The position numbers and the translations under genes are program-made. The notes beneath the pieces are model-generated. The model saw only the letters and a program-made list of their open reading frames with translations. It was not told the origin of the DNA and made no database searches. From Macrosoma leucophasiata (taxonomy: Eukaryota; Arthropoda; Insecta; Lepidoptera; Hedylidae), in the NCBI GenBank assembly GCA_036365455.1, contig JAWQUS010000027.1, positions 11,644,501 to 11,708,500 on the forward strand: a stretch of 64,000 bases of DNA, in the 5' to 3' direction. Below are positions 57,285-64,000 of the stretch, piece by piece (within the stretch, counting starts at the first letter, position 1; each line of letters starts with the position of its first letter).

Positions 57285-57460
57285 TCATTTGTTCACGTGC
57301 CTTTTATATGTTGAAAGACCAGCAAACGAATCACCTGATGGAAAGTGGTCACCGTCGCCTACGAACATTTGCAACACCAGGGGAGTTGCCAACGCGCTGC
57401 CAACCCTGAAGGATTCTTTTGACGCCATTTTTGAAGAACCCCATTATGTAGCACTGAGGG
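57285..57460 (+). repeat. Moth repeat with 'cacctgatggaaagtggtcacc' core
   Basis: CACCTGATGGAAAGTGGTCA, GTTGCCAACGCGCTGCCAAC and related blocks form a frequent lepidopteran dispersed repeat. The 123-codon frame over it is a repeat artefact. Confidence 0.5.
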
Positions 57461-57581
57461 GAAATCTCTTTTGTTTTTTTGCACTTAAACACAACAAATA
57501 TTTTTTTGTAATGTGTAATATCAAATATAAAGTTGTAACAACTATTGTATGTGTGTTGTATAAAACATCAATTGGGTTTTT

Positions 57582-58200
57582 CTCTAACGATATCGATAAG
57601 ACTGTACGAGGACCATTCGCGTTACTTTACGTAGCAATAAGTTACGATCCAACAACGTGACAATCTCGATTGTAAATAACCTCCTCCCTTCTGAATCGAC
57701 TTATTTACTTTGAAGTAAGGGTTTACCGAAATATAGACAAATAGATAACTCGACCTAAGCTTAATGTTATATTGATTGATGTATTTATTACATTTGAATT
57801 CTCTGTGAGTATAAAGTGCTATACAATGGTTGTCTCTGTTAATTTTATGAAATACAAGAACTTCATCTTATCTTCATTAAAAAAAAATACATTTTTTTAA
57901 ATATTTAGAAAGAAATGTTAACTCACAATAGGAAAGGATATTATACTCAAAACGAGATTGTAACAAATATTTTAACATCGATACTGTACCTCTTTAACGA
58001 TATCGATAAGAGTGTACAACAAGGACCATCATTCGCGTAACTTTACGCAGCAATAAGTTACGATCGAGCATCGAGACAATCTCGATTGTAAATAACCGCC
58101 TCCCTTCTGAATTGACCCATTTACTCTTAAGTAAGGGCTTTGCGATCTCTACATGTTAGGTTTACCGAAATGTAGACAAATAGATGCCTTGACCCGACCT
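57582..58200 (+). repeat. Direct duplication, units about 57582-57760 and 57990-58200
   Basis: Both units share AACGATATCGATAAGA, GCAATAAGTTACGATC, GACAATCTCGATTGTAAATA and ACCGAAAT.TAGACAAATAG. The second unit is longer by small insertions. The sequence between them is AT-rich. Confidence 0.75.
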
Positions 58201-58297
58201 TGTCATCTATGGTAGAATACAATCTGTATTATACAGATTGTAATGAGCATATCTATACTTATACTTATTACTTATAAACTTATTACTTATTTACTTC

Positions 58298-58510
58298 CGA
58301 ATCAACCGAACAATGGCGGTCAAACCATTCCAATGGGACGGTAGTAAGTACAATAACGCAAGATGGGCAGCAGCGTAATGTAATGTAATACGATAAAACT
58401 AACGCCACTGCGATCGCCTATCAGCATGCCAAGTGTGGCGGTTATGGCATATGCCCCTTATGGGAGGCTTTGGTCCAGCAGTGGTCATCTTTCGGCTAAT
58501 ATGATGATAC
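58298..58510 (+). repeat. Repeat 'G', copy 3
   Basis: GGTCAAACCATTCCAATGGG, ATGCCAAGTGTGGCGGTTAT and the tail CAGCAGTGGTCATCTTTCGG match the copies at 11085 and 37610. Confidence 0.6.
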
Positions 58511-58517
58511 ATTTTTT

Positions 58518-58795
58518 TATGTAATGGAAGTGGCAAACAAGCATGCAGTTCACATTGATGTCAAGTGATGACTACAGAATATAGACACCCACACAAAGAC
58601 CAAGGTCAAAATGCAGATGCGTTACCACTCTTGAGGCCTAAGGTGGTATGCCTCTGTGCCGGCAATTACAGGGCCGTACATGACCGGACCGGAACACGAT
58701 AGTGCTGAACACTACCATTTAGCGGCAAGTATATTAGGTAATACGGTGGTTACTACGCCCGCGAGCTCCGTCACTGGAGCTCTACCACCAGTAAA
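58518..58795 (+). repeat. Repeat 'T', best-preserved copy
   Basis: It runs from ATGTAATGGAAGTGGCAAAC to GGAGCTCTACCACCAGTAAA. This is the clearest example of the family and nearly matches 868-1160. Confidence 0.75.
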
Positions 58796-61127
58796 TACAT
58801 ATTATTAAAATAAAAAAGTAACCTAACAAACCGAATATTGTACCTATTGTATGCCCAGATGTAGGGATTAGGAGGAAATTGCTTCTAAATACACGCAACA
58901 TATTGAAGAAAGTAACGTATTTGCCCTCACCTCATTACTAGCAAATAAACACGACAGTGTGTATAGAAACAATATGAGGACAAATAAAACATGGCAGTAC
59001 ATTGAAAGGTCGAGTGAAATACCTACTCTATTCAATTTGGGCGTTTTCACACAGAGTGCTGCATTTTACGATCTTGCAATAAATCTCCGTGAAGCGTAGA
59101 ATCGACGTATGTTTACTCGGTCGTATTGTACAAATTGGGTTAGTGGAGGCGCGCCTTGCTGTCGACGTAATCGCACAGCCTATTAGACCTCTGATGTGAT
59201 CACGCCTATACTATACACCATACAACGCGTGGATCCTCACATATTTGCCTTTACTTACACTGTCATCATACGTGTTTGAACAAAGCCTTGTCAAAATTGA
59301 TATAGAGCACGATATAGTGTTTGTTGAGGATTGTCATTTGCCTGAATTTCGACAATTTTGTTCACAGTATAGTAGAGCAGTACTTATAGATATTAATGCC
59401 GTAAATGGTGTTATTATTTGGTATATAATGCAATATTTTGCATGAAAATGTTGCAAAATTTTGTACAGACTTCAATATTTGTATTTTTAGATATTTCAAT
59501 AATTAGCTTTTTTAACACGTTTTTAATGAACCGTGTATATACCTGCCACCTCGAAAATTAATAGTCTATTTTGTTATAGTTGTATAAATCAACATTAACT
59601 TTCAGTTGTTTGTAATTGACAGAAATACTATAGAGCGTAAATCAATTCAGATTGAGTGATTTTGGAAGCTTGACTCATAAAATTTCGTACCCTTAATATA
59701 ATGAATAAACAACCTAATTTTTATTTCGTTTTTCAACAAGAGACTGGGATTACATCGAATCGAGATAATTGGTCATTTATCCAAAAACATGGGAACACGG
59801 GCGCCGACATCAAAGTGGGAAACGCAAATAAATTAAAAATGAGCTGAAGAGAATTCAATTAAGGCGCCAACGGGAAACTTTTTCTACATTTTTTACGAGT
59901 GAGTTTTGAGTGCTCTACATTGTCTACATGATGCGAAACACGTAAGTACGGGTGCGAATTTGCGATCTCTCGCCTGAACATCATGACATTTTCGCGTTGG
60001 AAAAGTTTTCTATATAATTCAGCAACTTTTGACGGTGTTCTCCAACATTTTTCCGATTTCAATTACCATGTAGTACAGGCGAACGTTTCTCTTGTCGCGG
60101 ATCGTTATGTACATCCGTATCTACGTGAAGTAACGCGTAAACATTATAAAAAGGATCACGTAGTATTAGATACAAGCTTGTACATTGCGGGGGTATATTT
60201 TTCTTGAGGCACATTAAGAATTCTAATCACGGGCGTACTTGTCGCACGCGCCGCTTCGCTAACTTACAGTTCCTAATTTAATTATGAAACTGCTTCCACT
60301 GCTCAAATGTATAATAACTACAATACAGCTGTACCGATAATATAAAGAAGGTTACAAAATTATCGTTTTTGTTTTGTTATTCAATTGTCAACCCTGAAAA
60401 TGGTAGCGACGTATTATAATTTGTATTATTTTTTAATTTTGGATTATGTTTTGATACTCTATTGTGCATTTATAATTATTTCAATACGTCATAGACTTCT
60501 CCAAGCGGAATTAAAGTCTCAGTACTGATTAGAATGATGATCACCAACTTAAATATTTTCCTTTGATGAAATTCGATCTTTAGATACAAAACTGTAGGAA
60601 AATATTAAATCTCTCTGTCCTTATTTCGGTTAGGGGTAGTTAGGGACTAATCTATTCAAATATTAAAAATACAATTACTTACCCTACAGCTTATTTTACA
60701 AAATTACAATTTAAATCATTCCCACGTGAAGCATGGGAATGAATGGTTCAATAATAAGGTACATTAATGACACACAAGGTACACTAATGACAGGTACACT
60801 AATGAAACACATGTAGGATCAAAATATTGCTATTATGCTGTGTGGGACATAATCTGATTTTTCGGTTCCCGTATCAAAAAAGTTAGCAAGTGATTGCACA
60901 ATTTGACTGCCGAAGAAGAATCGATTAGGTACCTATCCACCAACAAAAAGAAATCTAAGACAGTAGATAATATTTCTGTCAAAATATTTAACATTTCATG
61001 AATGGCCCCATTACTCATCACATTAGCAATTCGGTTGAGGTTACGTGTTGCGTTGCTGCCAGTTGATGTGAACACAATGACACGTTAGTAGTAATAGGTA
61101 CGTTCATAATCACATGGAGTGGCATTT

Positions 61128-61500
61128 TTAAGGTTCCATACCCCATAAGGAAAATACAGAACTTATAAGATCACTCGTCCGTTAGTCTGTCGGCCTGTCA
61201 CAGCCGTCCGAAAGTAATAGGCCGATTGAGTTCAACTTTGGTATTTTGGTATACATGTGTATGACAATGACCTAAATATGCACGTGTAACGTAAATAAAG
61301 AGAAACTCAAACTTATTTTTAGTAGTTTTAAAATCGATAGGTTTTAATTATTTAGACAAATGTTCGACCGACCCCTCCCTAATTTCTGAAACCGGGAGGC
61401 CGAGGCTAAACTTAAAAAATGCAGAAAATAGGTATGACTAGTCTATGATATTAAAGAGATAACTTGGGAAAAAATTAACGGAACCCTGTAAACGCGAGTC
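61128..61500 (+). repeat. 'aaggttccatacccc' moth repeat, diverged
   Basis: TTAAGGTTCCATACCCCATA, a CCGTTAGTCTGTCGGCCTGT run and ACGGAACCCTGTAAAC mark a degenerate long repeat related in type to 9479-10435. Confidence 0.5.
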
Positions 61501-61526
61501 CTACTCGTATTTGGACAGTGTTTTTA

Positions 61527-61715
61527 AGTCAAAAAGTATGCAGTTCACATGGATTGTACATCTAAACAAAAACGGGAAAGCAGAACCGTTGTCACTTCTA
61601 AGGCCTAAGTTCTTTTGCTTCTGTGAAATGTTAATTCTGGGCCACACATTACCATCTAACCGGAACACACCGAACAACTACCAATTGCAGACAGATTAGA
61701 TTCTGATAATGTGGA
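61527..61715 (+). repeat. Repeat 'T' copy, diverged
   Basis: GTATGCAGTTCACATGGATT, CTTCTAAGGCCTAAG and ACATTACCATCTAACCGGAA identify it. Confidence 0.55.
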
Positions 61716-61787
61716 GTATCCACGTCCTCGAGTGAGCCAATAAGAAACTCAACGGTCAAACGGTATCTTTTAGGAGTATCTAATATA

Positions 61788-62005
61788 TCTATACTAATAT
61801 TATAAAACTGAAGAGTTTGTTTGTTTCAACGCGCTAATATCAGGAAATACTAATCCGATTTGAAAAATTATTTCAATGTTAGCCCATTTATCGAGGAAGG
61901 CTTTCGGCGATATATATCTTCTATATCTATATATAACATCACGCTAAGATGAATAGGAGAGGATAGGTAACATTGCAACCGCGCGAAGCCGGGGCGAGCT
62001 GCTAG
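61788..62005 (+). mobile_element. 218-bp non-autonomous Helitron, complete ends
   Basis: It starts A|TCTATACTAATATTATAAAA, continues CTGAAGAGTTTGTTTG, and ends GAAGCCGGGGCGAGCTGCTAG|T. TC start, CTAG end and an A/T insertion site all fit Helitrons. No coding capacity. Confidence 0.85.
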
Positions 62006-62771
62006 TTAATAATAAAATTCTTGTGCACAGTGTTTGTGTAACAATGCTATAGGTTCTCCTCCGATACGGCTCGACCGATCATTGTGAAATTTTGTGTGTA
62101 TATTTGGTAGGTATGAGAATCGGTTGTAGTCTGTTTTATTTATATCCCTAAATGGTAAGGGTAGTTAGGTAGGGTCTCAATATATTTTTTTTTTCAATTT
62201 TTTGGACTTTTCGTTTTTTATACATTTAAGGCGATACGAAGTTCGTTGGGGCTGCTAGATATTACATTAATAATGTTCTCTGCCATTAATCTACACTAGA
62301 GCTTATCTATACTTATAATAAATCTGTAGAAGTGTTAAATTCTGTACATTAAAAATATTGAAAAAATAAATACCAGGGGATGTTACTAGATCAATACCGA
62401 ACACAAATATGTGATTAGATTTTTTTTTGTCTGTCTGTCTGTCTGTCTGTTTGTTCAAGCATCACATAAAAACTACCGGTCCGACTATAATGAAACTTGG
62501 TATATTGATTATACTTTAACCTTTGGCGCACAACACTGGGTACTTTTTATCCCGGAAAAAATGTCTGTTTGTCTGTGTGTTTGTGCATGCTAATATCAGA
62601 AACGGCTTATTCGATTTGCGGTTTTCACAAATACGAGTATATTGTGGTAAGTTTCACTTAACATTTAGTGTTTGTTTCATGTGAATCTGTTCAGAAATAA
62701 AAAAGATATGTCAGTTTAAAGAATCGTATCGAATATTTTTAAGCTATTCTGTATCTTAGTTCTATCTTTTA

Positions 62772-62900
62772 GGGAGTTTCGTACCTAATAGGTAAAAACG
62801 GACCCTACGAATAACTAATCCTCCGCTGTCTGTCTGTCTGTCCGTCCGTCCGTTCGTCTGTCTGTCACCGGGCTGTTTCTTATAAATAGTGATAGCTAGA
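62772..62900 (+). repeat. 'ggagtttcgtacc...gtctgtctg' moth repeat, 5' part
   Basis: It contains AAAACGGACCCTACGAATAA, a (GTCT/GTCC)n run and CACCGGGCTGTTTCTTATAA, as in a common lepidopteran dispersed repeat. Confidence 0.5.
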
Positions 62901-62997
62901 AAGCTAACATTTTCACAAATTATGCATTTTTGTTACCGCTGTAATGTAGACGCTTAAAATTTTTACAGATTTTTTAGGTCTTATGTTGTATTGTAGC

Positions 62998-63715
62998 TTC
63001 CATAATAAATCTATATACATACAAATAAATAAAATTTGAGTGTCTGTTTGTAATATTAAAATTACCGCTTTTTACTAAACGCATATGTATGTATACACGG
63101 TACATATACCAAAACAACATTTTTTACAATTTTTATCTGTCTGTCTGTCTGTTTGGCGGGGCTAATCTTGGGAACGGCTTGACCGATTTTGACGGGACTT
63201 TCACTGGCAGATAGATAACTGATGTGATAAGGAGTAACTTAGGCTACTTTTATCTCCATGCTTCCATACACACATACATACCTACGTACAAATAAGTAGA
63301 ATAGGAGTGTGTCCGACTTTGACGGGACTTCCACGGGTAGGTAGATGATGTAACAAGGAGTAACTAAGGCTACTTTTATCTCCGTACATCCATACATACG
63401 TACATACATACCTACATACAAATAAGAAGAATTGGAGTGTCTTCGACTTTGACGGGACTTTCACTGGCAGATAGCTGATGTGATAAGGAGTAACTTAGGC
63501 TACTTTTATCTCCATACAACCATACATACATACCTACATACAAATAAACAGAATTTGAGTGTCTCCGATTTTGACGGGACTTTCACTGGCAGATAGCTGA
63601 TGTAATAAGGAGTAACTTAGGCTACTTTTATACTAGCTGCGCCCACGACTTCGTCCGGGTAGATACTGAACAAGCATATTTTTTCTCACATAGACGAAGT
63701 CGCGGGCACAGCTAG
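62998..63715 (+). mobile_element. Helitron-like element with internal minisatellite
   Basis: The 3' end GAAGTCGCGGGCACAGCTAG|T at 63715 is Helitron-type. An inverted matching end (CTAGCTGCGCCCACGACTTC) is at about 63633, so the last 83 bp may be an end from a second, inverted copy. The 5' limit near ATAATAAATCTATATACATA is approximate. Confidence 0.55.
63191..63632 (+). repeat. Four tandem units of 122-130 bp
   Basis: The anchor GACGGGACTT recurs at 63191, 63321, 63451 and 63573. Each unit has GGAGTAACT.AGGCTACTTT and, in three units, a CATACATACCTACATAC-type run. Confidence 0.85.
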
Positions 63716-64000
63716 TCATAACATAAAAATGAAGGAAAATTAAAGAATAGGTACTTAACATCAATACGTATTTTTCCTCGAAACATATAGCCTTGATATG
63801 TTATGTGGACAAAAAACGAAATGATTAAAAGGAATTATTATAAGGTAAAACCAAGTATCCTTAACCATATCTCATTTGAGACCACGTTGGCCATCGCCGC
63901 TATGAACAATCATTTACAGAATCACACTGCACAAACCGCCAACAATACAACGCGCCGACGCGTTTCGCGCCGCGCCCGCCCCTGATCCCGACCCTATCTC

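Larger units (their letters stand above)
50790..64000. other. 13-kb repeat-rich region upstream of the CAP proline-rich exon
   Basis: Probably CAP 5' intron or intergenic DNA. I found no exon that fits the open phase of the 50.6-kb exon and no other gene. It holds T repeats, a LINE/SINE end, a Tc1-like MITE, Helitrons and tandem repeats listed separately. The stretches 53600-54600, 58850-61100 and 62010-62770 are otherwise unassigned. The last 50 bases become GC-rich and may mark an exon or promoter cut by the window edge. Confidence 0.45.

Noticed and set aside
57289..57660. 123-codon plus-strand frame
   Set aside because: Its start lies in a dispersed moth repeat and the rest is low-quality AT-rich sequence.
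59859..60207. Overlapping opposite-strand frames near 60 kb
   Set aside because: Mutual shadows without domains; possibly old repeat DNA.
60833..61075. 80-codon minus-strand frame with a helical look
   Set aside because: May be a transposon remnant, but I cannot name any family and no flanking exon signals support a gene.
63880..64000. Possible plus-strand exon after TTTACAG near the right edge
   Set aside because: GC-rich and open, but only about 95 bases are visible; no protein family or phase can be tested.

Overview
This window is insect nuclear DNA, most likely lepidopteran. It is AT-rich, with short exons separated by long introns. The introns are packed with repeats typical of moths and butterflies: tRNA-headed SINEs, Helitrons ending in CTAG, the 'ggttccgtagt ... 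gtctgtctg' repeat, RTE-like LINE 3' ends and many MITEs. I see no sign of a bacterial or viral replicon.

Two protein-coding genes can be supported, both on the minus strand. (1) Positions 1-3513 hold the 5' end of a coiled-coil gene: five exons that join in phase into 267 codons. Its N-terminus follows the pattern of CEP290, the centrosome and ciliary transition-zone protein. The gene continues past the left edge. (2) Positions about 7870-50789 hold almost all of an insect CAP/SORBS (ponsin-vinexin family) adaptor gene. It has 20 exons in one consistent chain plus an alternative first exon. All splice phases agree and the joined frame is 2,373 codons plus a stop; the true N-terminus is not in the window. 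Order of parts: proline-rich exon, SoHo domain spread over four small exons, linker microexons, a giant 4,620-base exon, a conserved pre-SH3 exon, then three SH3 domains. The stop lies at 8124-8126.

The CAP gene appears built for isoform switching. The giant exon (28199-32818) and a 60-base exon (27830-27889) both begin and end in phase 1, so either can be skipped without breaking the frame. A separate 691-base coding first exon (26498-27188) with an insect-type start context also ends in phase 1. It joins directly to the pre-SH3 exon and gives a 600-residue SH3-only isoform without the SoHo domain. CAP-type adaptors link vinculin- and integrin-based adhesion to actin and signalling, so losing SoHo while keeping the SH3 domains would be functionally meaningful (inference).

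Region by region: 1-3.5 kb Cep290 5' end; 3.5-7.9 kb intergenic with repeats and a 51-bp-TIR fold-back element; 7.9-13.8 kb SH3 exons; 13.8-26.5 kb long introns with MITEs, SINEs and a tRNA-like sequence; 26.5-32.8 kb alternative first exon, GC-AG microexon and giant exon; 34.4-50.8 kb SoHo and linker exons, including a decayed duplicate exon and nested transposons; 50.8-64 kb no convincing gene, mostly Helitrons, LINE/SINE pieces and tandem repeats, probably 5' intron of CAP or intergenic DNA. Family names rest on recognised motifs and exon joins were worked out by eye. No database search was possible.
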